Shown piece by piece: positions 1-10,100 of a stretch of DNA of 64,000 bases (position 1 is the first letter of the stretch; every line of letters begins with the position of its first letter). Source of the DNA: Gracilaria gracilis (taxonomy: Eukaryota > Rhodophyta > Florideophyceae > Gracilariales > Gracilariaceae); assembly GCA_030374805.1 (NCBI GenBank), contig JARGSG010000053.1:124001-188000 (forward strand), read 5' to 3'. The notes below the pieces were generated by a model, which saw only the letters and a list, made by a program, of their open reading frames with translations, was not told where the DNA came from and did no database searches. The position numbers were made by a program, and so were the translations under genes.

Positions 1-18
1 CACAAAGGTGTTGTATAA

Positions 19-1002
19 TTAACAAAACGCACCGTCCTGATTCTTCATATGATTGACGACCTAAACCTCGCCCTTGTTGGATGGCCTGATGATGAAGCCT
101 TTCGACTCCAACATGCTATCGAATTTGTTTTTAAAAGAAATAAGCTTCCAATAAAACGCAAAACGTCATCTCTTATTGGGCACTTGGAAAGAGATCAGCT
201 ACCATTTCTGGGATGGACATGGTATTTACGACGCAACATCGTGCGTCCGAAACTAGAGAAGCTTTGATCGGCTGTTCAAAACGTTTCCAAAGCCATCAGG
301 CTTCCGTTAACCGAGCCACTTACCCGATCGACCGTTGGACGGATCATCTGGATTGCCTTAGGGTGCAAACCCCTACTCTCTGTGATTTATCGCACCTTTC
401 AGTACCTCGAGGAGCCAACAAAGGTCAACAAATCAATTGAGGCAGCGATTCACCGAGGGCTGACTTTGTTGGCAAGGCTCATTCCACTCTCTGGAATACG
501 CATCAATCGAAGTCACTGGAACCGGGTAATTGCCTTCGATGCGTCACAAACCGCCGGGGCAGTAGTATACACGGATGTTTCGCCGTATTGGGTCTCTAAG
601 CTCAACGCTCTCGCCTTTAATGACAGATTGGATGATAGTGAAGCCAAGGCTACCCTTTCTGTGTTTGTGAAACGTCATGTGTGGAAAATGGCCTTTGTGC
701 ATAGGTGGCAAAGAAGGGAGCAGATTAATGCCCTCGAAGCTCACACAGCTGTTCTTGCTCTAGAATGGGCCACGTACTTTGATATAACTGGTCGCCAAAT
801 TCTGCTTCTTTCTGATTCTCTGGTGACTATTGGGGCTTTCCAGAAGGGACGGTCTTCTTCATCAAACATGTGCCTTTCTTGCAGGAGGTATTGGGCTCTG
901 TGCTTTGCTCATGACCTAAAGCCTCTCTTCCTATACATCTCTACTCATATTAATCCCGCTGATGGTCCATCACGTAGCTGGCAAGTGGTGGGAAGAATGT
1001 AG
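19..1002 (+). pseudogene. DIRS reverse transcriptase (C-terminal part) and RNase H, interrupted
   Basis: One frame runs from position 19 to 1002 and is broken by TGA at 265-267; TAA at 16-18 closes it upstream. Near position 50 the protein reads MIDDLNLA, the RT catalytic palm (YxDD equivalent), followed by the connection motif FLGW at about 210. The RNase H part (about 530-990) shows an initial Asp in IAFDAS, a Glu in LEAHTA, an Asp in LLSDSL and the DIRS-typical NPADGPSR near the end. The RT fingers and most of the palm lie to the left of the window. The last 41 bases overlap the recombinase gene in another frame, as in intact DIRS elements. Confidence 0.8.
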
Positions 1003-2194
1003 CCGCCCTTGCTGTACAACTGGGCTGTGTCATATGCCAGATCGCGCTATCCGGATGAGTCCAGATTTTGAAGAACCTGATGAATCTGGACTCAGTCTAC
1101 TTCACGTATCCTTCGAGCGTCAATGGAGAAAGTCCCTCCAAAACCGTCCGGTCATACGTAAAGAAGAGACAGCAAGAAGGCACATTGGAATCATTCGGAA
1201 GACCCAAACCGAACTTGTCAACCGAACGAAGCTCTTCGACCTTCCAAGGCAAGATTTCTTGCATCACTATCCACTGATTTCCCTGAAAATTTCTCTGAGG
1301 ACAAGAAGCCTTTACCAGTCCGCTTACGGAACCTTTTTGAACTCTGTTCGAATAACACCATGCACTGCGCAAGAACTGGACGAGTGCCTTGTCGATTACA
1401 TCCATGAAGAATATCGGCACAAGCCCACCCCAGGGCATCGCCAGCAAATGATTTATGTATTGTCCTTTCTGCAGCTGTGTCGCCCATCGCTTCGATCAGG
1501 TGTTGGGTTATCACGACGAGCTCTCGAAGGATGGAACAAAGTCACACCGCCTGTTTCTGCCTTACCTCTTACGAGAATATTTATGACTGCATTTGCTCAG
1601 TTCTTTGTGAAAAACAATTGTGTACCTGGTGCCGTGGCCTTGTGCATACAATGGGGATCGTACACAAGAGCCTCAGAGGTCCTTGCACTCCGGGTTTCTG
1701 ATGTAATTTTTCCCGAAAATTTCAGAGCGACTCATTCTGGTATGGGAACTGTTGGAATTAACATCAAGAACTCAAAGACAGGACCAATGCAGTTCATTCC
1801 GCTACGAGACAGATCAATTATCTCGGTACTGCGAAGTTATATGGAGAGTGGTCAACAGCAATCATCGCCTAATCTCTTTGATTTTTCGTACACGAAGTAC
1901 AATGCCTTGTTTAAGGAAGGCGCCACGTACTTTGGATTGGACGCTAGGCGTTTTACTACCCATTCAGCAAGAATCGGGGGTGCTCTTTCTGACTTTTTGG
2001 CCGGGCATTCAGCAAAGACTATGGCCATAACGGGCCGTTTGAAGTCCTTCTCATCGTTACAGCTCTACTTGACAAACGGAAGAGCAGCAGTAGCAAGCAT
2101 GAGTGTATCTTCTTTTACACAAGAAAGAGTTAGCCAATTCTCACAGCAATTCCAGAAGCTGTTAGACGATTGCACGGAGTACTCACGAAAGTAA
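962..2194 (+). CDS. DIRS tyrosine recombinase
   Basis: A 410-codon uninterrupted frame that opens with ATG inside the end of the RNase H gene. The C-terminal half is a phage-integrase-like catalytic domain. The first catalytic Arg is in YTRASEVLALRVSDV, the HxxR box is HSARIGG, and the nucleophile Tyr is probably in LQLYLTN about 30 residues later. The N-terminal part has the arm/core-binding character of these enzymes. It would join the circular cDNA to the genome, replacing the integrase of LTR elements. This ORF is intact although its RT partner is broken. The ATG at 962 is the first in frame, but translation in vivo may depend on reinitiation or frameshifting from the upstream gene. Confidence 0.85.
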   Translation: MVHHVAGKWWEECSRPCCTTGLCHMPDRAIRMSPDFEEPDESGLSLLHVSFERQWRKSLQNRPVIRKEETARRHIGIIRKTQTELVNRTKLFDLPRQDFLHHYPLISLKISLRTRSLYQSAYGTFLNSVRITPCTAQELDECLVDYIHEEYRHKPTPGHRQQMIYVLSFLQLCRPSLRSGVGLSRRALEGWNKVTPPVSALPLTRIFMTAFAQFFVKNNCVPGAVALCIQWGSYTRASEVLALRVSDVIFPENFRATHSGMGTVGINIKNSKTGPMQFIPLRDRSIISVLRSYMESGQQQSSPNLFDFSYTKYNALFKEGATYFGLDARRFTTHSARIGGALSDFLAGHSAKTMAITGRLKSFSSLQLYLTNGRAAVASMSVSSFTQERVSQFSQQFQKLLDDCTEYSRK

Positions 2195-2240
2195 AAACTC
2201 CATAACCAGTATCAAGTTAAACAATCTCAGTGTGGGTTGG

Positions 2241-2288
2241 GACGCAAACACGACGTTTGCAAAAGAGGGACTCGGTGTCACTCGATGA
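2241..2288 (+). repeat. Direct repeat copy 1 with internal palindrome (DIRS end sequence)
   Basis: A 48-bp segment starting GACGCAAACACGACGTTTGC that recurs at 2909-2956 with very few mismatches. Inside it GCAAAC and GTTTGC are inverted around ACGAC. It lies just after the recombinase gene, where DIRS-like elements place their recombination and template-copying repeats. Confidence 0.75.
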
Positions 2289-2908
2289 CTACGCTCGATG
2301 CGTAGCAATCTCCTACATGTAGCGAAAAAAACGCTTGCATCGCAACGCAGGGTTTCCAAAACTACTCTATCTCGGTTCTAAAAACAATGTTCTGGAATGC
2401 GTACGAAGCGCAATAATGGGGTTTGAGATGTTGATTTATTTGGAGCTGTAGATAGCATTACGTTTGCTGTCGTACTCATGACGTTTGGTCAAGAATGATT
2501 GGGTTACAAGAGATGGCTGTTGTCTTGGAGTCAGGGCCGTTTGCGTAGGTTGCACAATTCGAATTGCCAATGATGGAGGTGGCACCCAGCTTTCAAATCC
2601 TGGTTCAACCTTGCCAGCCTGCAACTCATGTAGAGGCTATAAGACTCCGAATCTATGGTCTCCGTGAAACTGTCTTTTCGCCATCGAACTGTCTCGTGGT
2701 TTACCGTGTTTTTCATCAACCGTTCTAGTATCTTTTCAATTGTGGTTTTCGCTGTTTCCTGGTTGCCAGTTTGTGGTTTTCTTGTTCTTGGTGTTTAGTT
2801 GGTCGTTCAAACCGTGTTTTTGAACCCACCCTCCCAGTCCCTTTTATAGTTTTCTCTAGTCGTGCTCTTTTTCTTGATTTCAATTACGTTTCTACGGCGC
2901 TTATGTAG

Positions 2909-2956
2909 GACGCAAACACGACGTTTGCGAAAGAGGGACTCGGTGTCACTTGATGT
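2909..2956 (+). repeat. Direct repeat copy 2 with internal palindrome (DIRS end sequence)
   Basis: Second copy of the 48-bp unit at 2241. Similarity stops at about 2955, exactly where TGTAGTACAG begins, the probable start of the next retroelement. The 620 bp between the copies hold no convincing gene. Confidence 0.72.
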
Positions 2957-3125
2957 AGTACAGTGAGACCTTAATGGGCTGGTGCCACGTGGGCCTACTG
3001 GTGCGCCTTGCTGGCTGCACTGTACCCAATTGGTATTCTGTACTTTATAATTTCTAATTTCTAATTTATAGTTTAGGATAGATTAGCATTGCTGGCCCAT
3101 GACAGTAGGTCATGGGTGCAGCCGA

Positions 3126-3174
3126 TGACGTCATGCCCACATGGAAGATCGGCGTCGGTGCACCTTGTATATAT
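3126..3174 (+). promoter_or_regulatory. Retroelement promoter: CRE-like palindrome and TATA box
   Basis: TGACGTCA at 3126-3133 lies 34 bases before TATATAT at 3168-3174. A small hairpin (CCCGCC at 3331-3336 pairing with GGCGGG at 3346-3351) follows in the leader before gag. This arrangement fits an LTR promoter driving the gag-pol transcript. Confidence 0.45.
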
Positions 3175-3608
3175 TGTGGTGCATCTCGCCTTCCCCCTTT
3201 GGTATTGTAAAGTCATGCACCATTAGGGCAGTAACTATATTATCTTGGTCATTTGCTACTCTATTACTATTCAGGTTTTACCGCGCGTCGACGTCTACTA
3301 CCGTACACCTACACGGTCTAGACTAGTTGCCCCGCCAGTTGCCCCGGCGGGTTTCAGGTGCCCTACTACCATATTGGTTGTGTTTTTCTCCCCTTTAGGT
3401 TGAGCCCTCGTGCGCTCCCTTCACCAGGCAGACCCCACACCTTATCGGTATTTGTACGACATTTTGGTCTCCCGACCTAGAAGTTTCTTGGTTTTTGTCG
3501 TACCTTTACTGGTGAACAGAAGACATTCGAAAGGGTTCTGGAAGTTCACGCACCTATTTGGTTTCGTAGGAATACTCGCGAAGCAATTGGATACCACTGT
3601 TGGCCACT

Positions 3609-5665
3609 ATGGAAAGACCTAAAAAGATTACTCGTGGCTCTAGCGCGCCACATAGCCACAAGGGTTCTGCTGCGGCTTCGACCGCTAAACCCATTCTGGA
3701 TAATCCCGAGGAGCTGCTTCAGCAACCTCGGGCCGGAACCTCAAAGGATACGGGCACTCAGCCACCGTTGGCTCCTGAACCAAATAAGGAATTTCCGACA
3801 ACGGTTGAGGACCTTTGGCCCCAAATGGAAGATCGAGCGAAAGCTCTTTTTACCGCTACGGTTAATGAAGCTATGAACTCAATGGACATGGACGCCGTTA
3901 CCCACTTGGTGGTTGATCGAGCCGTGGACGAGCTCTCTCCATGCATACCTAAATTGGTTGAAACATACCTCTTAACGGATGCCCGGGAGCATATCTACCG
4001 AGTGGTTCAGGACCTTTGGGTTTCCGAAGGAATGGAGGAAACAAAAACCCCTGGGGTGAATATGGTTACTCGCATACCACAAGGGATCCCTGCCGGTTCT
4101 TCCGCACCAATCAAGCCAATTCCGGCCGATAGTGCGTACCTACAAGGTTTAAGGCAAGGTCAAGAGGGCCATATAGAGATGGGCCCTCGAGACGTGTACT
4201 TGCCACCCATTGGAGGTAACGTTCGAAAGGACACCAAGATGGTGGACCTGAGGACGATTCGTCTGACCCAGAAGAGGGGCGACGAAGAAGAAACCGCAAG
4301 GGTAAAGAAAGGAGGAGGAAAAAGGGAAAGAATCGCGGCTACGACTCTGACCCCAATTCCTCGAGCTCCGATACCGATACTGGTTCATCGTCGGATGATG
4401 ACCGTAAAGGTAGACGCAAGAAGAAACTGAGCAGGTTGGCGAAGAAGTCGTCCAATAGAAACCGTAAAGGTAAGAAGAAACGGTACGAGTGGTCCGACTT
4501 GGATTCGGACACCGATACAACCCTAGAGGTGCGTCAGCCGCTGACCGATATGTTCACCAAAGCGGTTGATTATAGGTCATATCGGTTGAGAAACCGATCC
4601 TCTGCTTACACCCAAGAGGTTGCGCAGAAGATCACCAAGCACCGTAAGAAGCTCAGCTTCCAGATGGGTGATACTACCTTCACAGGGGATGATCCCATTG
4701 CGGTAATTGAGTTTCTGCAGAAGTTCAAGATTGCATGTGACCAAAATGGGTTTTCCGAAGGTGCTACCATGCGGTTATTCCAGTTTTATCTCAAAGGTCG
4801 AGCTTACAACTTGCTGCAAGGCAGGCTCCGTGGTAATACCCTGGCGGTTGATGAAGAGGGGACAGAGATGTTAGAGACGTACCCAGAAGTGGTTAATTTC
4901 ATGTTGGAAACCTACGCTACCGATGAGGTTATCCAGGGAGGTTACGCTGAGGTGCAGGCATATCGCCAACGCTCTAGCCAAACCGAAATGGAATTCTCGT
5001 TGGGCCTTTGGAATCTGGCCACCCGATGCGGTAATGTTTTTACCACTAGTAGGTTAAAGTCGCTTTTCGCCGACAATGTCGACAAAGCGATCCGTTCGCA
5101 GGTACGCAATTACCTGGCGAACAACCGTAAGGTGGACTATAATAGGCTTGCCCGTTATGCCCAGGGACTAGGCGACACTCTCCGTCACGAAGAGAAGCCG
5201 TCGGCGTCCCATACCTCAAAGGATAAACCGAAACGGTCAGTATTGGAGCTAGAAGAAAGCACTACCTCAGAGGGTGATTCGCTCATTCGCGTACCAACAG
5301 AGATGGCGGTTCATCTCGTGATTGCGCTGCAGACTCAGTCACGAGCCACCTCTATTGGTAATTGGTCGTCGCCAGTACCACCAGCTTCGGTAAGGTCGCC
5401 ATCAAGTGCGGCGAGCACTCAACAAACCTCAACGGGTGGTTCGCAAGTATCTTCATATGCTACAGCACCGACCAATCCGGTTACCCGACCTACCTCTATG
5501 GCAATGCGTGATCCTCAGACAGGTGGATTGGTCTGCTGGCTCTGCTTATCGCCAGACCATCTGGCCAACAGATGTGACAAAATACCCCCAGGGGTGCGCG
5601 AACATCTGAACAGTGCCAGGCAGCAAAACCACCGTAACCTATATGGATCTGGAAAGAGGGTATAA
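3609..5665 (+). pseudogene. Gypsy-type gag with one frameshift
   Basis: ATG at 3609 opens a lysine-, serine- and proline-rich protein. The frame is lost near 4318-4326 inside a purine run (GGAGGAGGAAAAAGGG) and continues in another frame with a Ser/Asp and Arg/Lys-rich stretch. The capsid-like region follows (about 4660-5200) and then a CX2CX4HX4C zinc knuckle, CWLCLSPDHLANRC, near 5535. Together the two frames give about 685 codons, long for a gag. An indel is the simplest reading of the break; a slippery-site shift is possible because the run ends in AAAAAGGG. The gag end overlaps the protease frame by about 50 bases, suggesting a second, programmed shift to pol. Confidence 0.7.
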
Positions 5666-6132
5666 GCTCAACCATCACCATCTCAGGTTCATCTCGTCGA
5701 GGAACACCAATCTTGGAGAAGGACAGTCCCGCTCAGGAGGAGCAGGAAAACACCGAACGGTTAGCGTAGGGGCCACCCCTAACCGTGAATTGGAAGGCCC
5801 GTCGATACCGGAACGGGAAACCTTAATGGTGGAAAAAAAAGAATCAGATGTACCCAATTTGGTGTGTCTGATGAAGTACAATAACTATAAAGTTAATGCT
5901 TCATTAAGCTTTCTCAATTACCTACAGGTTCCCGTTGCGTGTGTACTCGATACCAGCGCCGGTCCGAATGTGCTAAACGCTCGCGTCATACCCGATGCGG
6001 TCTTGCGGAACATTCGACCTGCTCTGACTATCAACCCGCTGGTGGAAGCCAACGAGCGCCCACTGCACCTTAGAGGAATGTTGAGCACTGTGGTACAACT
6101 TGAAACCTTGAAAGTGAAGCTCAATTTCTTTC
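5613..6132 (+). pseudogene. Gypsy-type aspartic protease, truncated
   Basis: This frame overlaps the end of gag in a different register. Residues encoded near 5940-5970 read VACVLDTSAGPN, the retropepsin active site (D-T/S-G/A), followed by a typical beta-rich protease stretch. Retroelement-like sequence ends at about 6130. Beyond that the DNA is the reverse strand of a piggyBac transposase, so the remaining 240 bases of open frame are chimeric and not protease. Without RT downstream the gene cannot serve an active element. Confidence 0.65.
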
Positions 6133-6784
6133 TTGTACACTATGAAAATAAGCATGAGACCAGCCCACACCGCGTAGAAACGAATCGTAAACTTTACGGT
6201 TTGCTCTTCATATATGACCGAGCAGCGGTGCGGCCCTTACAACGGATAGTGTTTTCATCCAGAGAGCTCACGACAACCGGAACGGCCAGAGTAGCTGTGT
6301 TTCGCACAAAGTGCTCTAGAATGGTGCGACTGTGCCAGAGCGGATCTAGTACAGCTACATCAGGATCGTAGGAATCATACGTCCGCACAGCGCTGCGAAT
6401 GTGCGTAAATGTATCGCGTCCCATGACGTTTTTGAAGAACGGGATACCAAGAAGGTCAGAATTGCACCAGTAGTCAAATAACCTATTCAGCCGATGAAAG
6501 GACATTGAGAGCTCCAGTCTAATGTACGCTATCAATTCGTCAATTTGAAGTGGTTTGCTACGCTTTCCTCTCTCTATAAGCTCCTTGCTTGTCCACGCTG
6601 GCATGCAGTTCAGAAAGGAAGAGTTTAGAAACAAGTAGAACAAGCCCAATTCTTTCTTGTGAGCGTAAGTTCTTTTGATCAGGTGTGGCTTCAACAAATG
6701 AAGTCCGCTAACTGACACCCACTTTGGGCAGTACGCATTGTTTTTGTCCAACATCTGCTTCTCTTCTGTTCCCAGCGCCCCCAA
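6133..6784 (-). pseudogene. PiggyBac transposase, N-terminal half, frameshifted
   Basis: From 6784 down to 6194 the frame is open for 196 codons and contains the family's N-terminal region (around MPAWTSKELIERGK), a DPLWHSRTILEHF segment and the first catalytic box SLDENTIRCKGRTAARSYMKSKP. At the KP codon the frame breaks. The following VKFxIRFY and then GWSHAYFHS segments of the family are each readable only after successive one-base shifts, the last ending near 6133. The first Asp (LDEN) is present; the other two acids would lie beyond the truncation. It is homologous to, but clearly diverged from, the copy at 44.1 kb. Confidence 0.8.
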
Positions 6785-7339
6785 GACGAACTCTTCCTCT
6801 CCATCGACAGGCCAATAAGTTTCCCCTGCGCCCTCTACAGTGCACTCAACGGCGTTCCGGCGAGCTTCATCAGTGTCACCGGTTTGTACGCACTTTGACG
6901 TAGATTATGTTTCCATCATGTGAATTGTACAATGCTTTGACGGTGTTGTGTTCAGATTTCTCAACCGAGGGGCATGGGCATGAAAGTGAGCCCATATCTT
7001 TTGGCGGGTTCGATTTGGTTTTCCTTGCAGCTCGTTGTGCAAATTGTGGTCGCAGAAGTATGTTCCGCTGCCGCCGTAATTGGGTTGTGCACCGTATGCG
7101 GTGGTGCAGAATTCACGTCTTTGTGCGAGACAATAGAAACCACGATAGACAGAGTCATTGGCTGTCATCAGCCTCTGATCAAAATACTGCCAATGGTGTT
7201 CGCTTGCTTATGTCTTCTGAGTTAAATATAAGCAGAGCAAACACATGGCAGGTTGACATCCAAGGAATTGGGTTCAAACCCATTCATATGGGTCTTTCAT
7301 GTCTACATCAACACACTTAACTTTTTAGTCTCAGAAGGG
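6133..7339 (-). mobile_element. PiggyBac relic, 5' half
   Basis: The outer end is at 7339: read on the minus strand it is TTAA (7340-7343) followed by CCCTTCTGAG, the TTAA target plus the CCCT-type terminus of piggyBac. The transposase starts about 550 bp inside at 6784. The element is cut at about 6133 within the transposase gene, directly against the gypsy protease, so the 3' half is absent. Confidence 0.72.
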
Positions 7340-7343
7340 TTAA

Positions 7344-8142
7344 GAAGAGCGGGTTGAAGTCATGAAGTCTACTTATTTCTGCATGTTATAAATATCTGCA
7401 GTTCCTTGAATATAAAATACGGAAATTCGCACGTTAGCATTTTGTGTTTCTTTTTCTTGATGATTTCTTGTTCGACCGCTTTGAAGTCAATAAACTTTTG
7501 TAGTACATTTGAAATAAAAACGTTTCATGTTCACTGGCTACTTGTGAGAATAATATTATTTTTAAAGGAAAGTATCAATGCTGGTTTGATAAGCGGTTGC
7601 TTATTTCTTTTTCTAGGCTAATTAATTATGAATTTGAAACTAGGATATATGCAGTCTGCTTCGGCTCATTGCCTATAATAGGGAAAGTTTTATGAGTGTG
7701 TATTGGAATTTGAAATAACTACTCTCTGACTTTGTTAGTTTCTCGATATAATCTCCGGAAAAACAATGTTCTCATTCTTATGTAGGAGTCGTGACGGGGA
7801 AAATTTTTCGTTTTAATCTTGCTATTGAATGTCAAATTGCAAATTGTAAAAACATGTGCCGTAAAATTTGCTCTAACGTCTTTAGGTTATTATTATTTGT
7901 TTTTTTGACCACTTTTTATCGTTAAGGAAACAGGGTGCTGTTTTATACTTTTTAAATTAAGTTTTTTTCATATACGTTTAGATCATATATTATACCCACC
8001 TTGTACGCGAGTACGGTTTCTACCAATATATCTCGTCTGCGTTGACCGTTTCCGAAGAAGCCTAATTTTCGCGATTCGTTGTAAAAATTAGACGTGGTCA
8101 CTGTAGCGCAGTTTTAGAAATAGTGCTAAGAGAAAGCTGATA
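7344..8142. other. AT-rich spacer, no gene seen
   Basis: Strongly AT-rich sequence between the piggyBac terminus and the MITE. Open frames here are short and low in complexity. I see no motif, RNA gene or repeat that I can support. Confidence 0.6.
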
Positions 8143-8370
8143 CAGTCAAACACACGATACAGTGCACCCCTCTGCCAGAGGCCATCATAATGCACTATAG
8201 GAAAAGTGCACCGCATTGTATTTGCGTATTGAAACGTATTATACCCTATACGCCGTCTGGGAAGTGAAAATTGGACACGTGTCTACTTTGTGCAATATTG
8301 CCTTCAGTGCACTGCAGAGAATGTGCACTGTTCAGGGGGTGCACTGTATCGAGCATACACCTCTGTACTG
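8143..8370. mobile_element. Pogo/Tigger-type MITE
   Basis: 228 bp flanked by TA on both sides (8141-8142, 8371-8372). The left end starts CAGTCAAACACACGATACAG and the right end, reversed, starts CAGTACAGAGGTGTATGC; both carry ATACAGTGCACCCC inside. The right-hand 100 bp (CAGTGCACTGCAGAGAATGTGCACTG and the preceding ACACGTGT block) match the right end of the full element at 32373-34385. It has no coding capacity and would be mobilised in trans by that family's transposase. Confidence 0.8.
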
Positions 8371-8442
8371 TAAAGACTCTCGTGGTGTAACTCTGACATT
8401 CCTGTTTCATAACCTATGAACTAGCGATATCAGAGTTGCACC

Positions 8443-8730
8443 TGTGCTACGCGCTATCGTCTTGCACGTGCGCAGCGCATGCGCTTCTCTCGTTAGCCGC
8501 GCTGCTGCCACAGCTCGCGGGCAGCTCGGACGACGGAGAGATTGCAGCGCTGCGCTGGACAGAGACAGGGAGGCTTTAATAAACCAGAGCCCGCCTGGAC
8601 CCTCTGAGAAGGAAGAGGCCAGACGAGAGGAATCACTTTTGTCCCTTCAATGCCCCTCACAAGTGAAAGCATCGACGTCTGGACTCCTCTGCAGACGCGT
8701 CTCACATACTTCCTGAAGATAGCCAAACCA
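8443..8730 (+). repeat. Copia 5' LTR
   Basis: Starts TGTGCTACGC and ends AGCCAAACCA. It aligns along its whole length with 16425-16713. AATAAA near 8577 is a possible polyadenylation signal. TGG at 8738, seven bases after the end, may start a primer-binding site, but I could not assign the tRNA. Confidence 0.82.
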
Positions 8731-8758
8731 TAATTATTGGCCCAGGATTACAGACCTC

Positions 8759-10070
8759 ATGCCAAATTCTCACGACGTTCCTCAGTTTGACTCCGCCAAA
8801 GACGCACTACAATGGCCTCGCGATGTTTCTGAGTGGGTCGACATGATACGCATCGCCAATGAAAAAGGACCAGATAAGAAGTACAAAACTATGTATGCTA
8901 TACTTGGCCGACTTCTGTTTGAACATGGACTTCCGCCTGCACAGAAAAGCATTGTCGAAGAAGCCCAAGCCAAAAGCTGAATTGAATTCCGTCATGATGA
9001 CCAAATTAAGGCTGTGCAGGAAATAGTCGACCTCGTTGCAGTAAAACCACCTATTGCAATGGTGAACCGTCTAATTTCGTCGTTTAACAAAGTATCTTCC
9101 TGTCGCCGTAAATAATCGGAAGACTTGGTGACCTTTGTTGACCGCTTTCGAGGACTTGCTTCACAACATCTCATTCATGCGGGTGTTGAGACTTCGACGC
9201 ATACTGGTGTAGTATTGGCTATTACTCTTATCAATAATGCAAATCTTCCAGAGAATACGTTGCATAATGCTGTGCTGCAACTTCTCGCACAAGCTCAGTC
9301 CAGGGCTGCTCAAGGTCAGGTTTCGATTGACGGCTCTCTTGTTCCCTTCGCTGTGTTCGACAAAGTTATTGAAGTTTCGGACGCAATGGTGCGTACATTA
9401 AAAGACAGAGAGCTACCGGAGACCTATGAACCTCTGAAGAACCTCTTTCAGGATTATCGCCGAGATATCAAGCAGATATCTGACACTTTGTAACTTCAAG
9501 TTCCACGTCTTCCCTACTGTAAAGAAGACAGCAAGCCGGCGAATATAAAGGCAATTGGAAAGCCTTCTACGCCCCGAGTTATTATGCATCTTGATGATGC
9601 TGTTTCTGTGTTATATTTGCTTTCATCTGCAACTAGACATACATCTTGTGAAGTTTCTCGCACAGATGTCGAATGCATCGTGCAGCAAAAGGATTCATAA
9701 ACCTCTGCTGTCGTATGGAGTTCAGCCTCACGGTGACAAGCCTTCTGTTGAACCAAGAACTTTCGACTCCAATAACCAAAGAGGAAAAAAGAGGAAGCAT
9801 TTGTCTTCCGGTTTCTCCAACAGAAAGGGCGACATTGGCTCCGCATCTTCTGCAAAGCCTTCCATGAAACGCGTTCGGTTCTGCTTCGACTGTGGTTCAA
9901 AAACACACTACAGGAACTCCAAGCAATGCCCATATGACGGTGGGGAAAATTTCGGGAGAAGATGGTCCGCCTACAGAAGGAGAGTTCGCGGAAAAGTAAG
10001 TCGAATGATTCCTTTTTTCGCAGAGGCTCCACAACATCGAAAGACAGTTAAGTGGGATTTTAAGGAGTAG
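8759..10070 (+). pseudogene. Copia gag, interrupted
   Basis: ATG at 8759 begins the gag reading frame, which continues to about 9493 in one register with in-frame stops at 8978-8980 (TGA) and 9113-9115 (TAA). The nucleocapsid part follows in another register: near 9885-9940 it reads FCFDCGSKTHYRNSKQC, a CX2CX4HX6C zinc knuckle variant. Gag would form the cytoplasmic particle that packages the element RNA. Three separate lesions make this copy inactive. Confidence 0.72.
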
Positions 10071-10100
10071 AGCCCCAAATTCGCACGACGACGGGAAAGA

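Larger units (their letters stand above)
1..2956 (+). mobile_element. DIRS-type retroelement, left end outside the window
   Basis: The gene order is reverse transcriptase tail, RNase H, then an overlapping tyrosine recombinase, followed by a repeated non-coding end sequence. RNase H followed by a tyrosine recombinase instead of a DDE integrase is the hallmark of the DIRS order. DIRS elements integrate a circular DNA intermediate by site-specific recombination, so no target duplication or LTR is expected. The 48-bp repeat present twice after the recombinase gene fits split direct repeats of the PAT/Ngaro kind. The RT frame carries stops, so this copy is probably not autonomous. The right limit is set at the second repeat copy, where a different retroelement begins. 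Confidence 0.82.
2954..6132 (+). mobile_element. Gypsy-type LTR retroelement, left part only (leader, gag, protease)
   Basis: A promoter-like block (TGACGTCA, TATATAT) is followed by about 430 bp of leader, a long gag with a zinc knuckle, and the start of pol (aspartic protease). RT, RNase H and integrase are missing because a piggyBac relic in the opposite orientation replaces everything after the protease at about 6133. The left border, TG at 2954 after the DIRS repeat, is inferred; no second LTR is in the window to prove it. Confidence 0.6.

Noticed and set aside
2958-3027. CAGTG...CACTG as a 66-bp MITE
   Set aside because: Only five terminal bases pair and it lies in the probable LTR start of the next element.
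5613-6371. 252-codon frame as one protein
   Set aside because: Its last third is the reverse strand of a piggyBac transposase; the frame is a junction artefact.
7240-7300. GGGTTCAAACCC as a tRNA T arm
   Set aside because: No convincing A box at tRNA distance and no acceptor stem; probably chance in AT-rich DNA.
8738-8755. Assignment of a specific primer tRNA for the copia or gypsy element
   Set aside because: TGG-starting candidates lie 7-8 bases from the LTR ends, and I cannot match them to a tRNA without a tRNA set.
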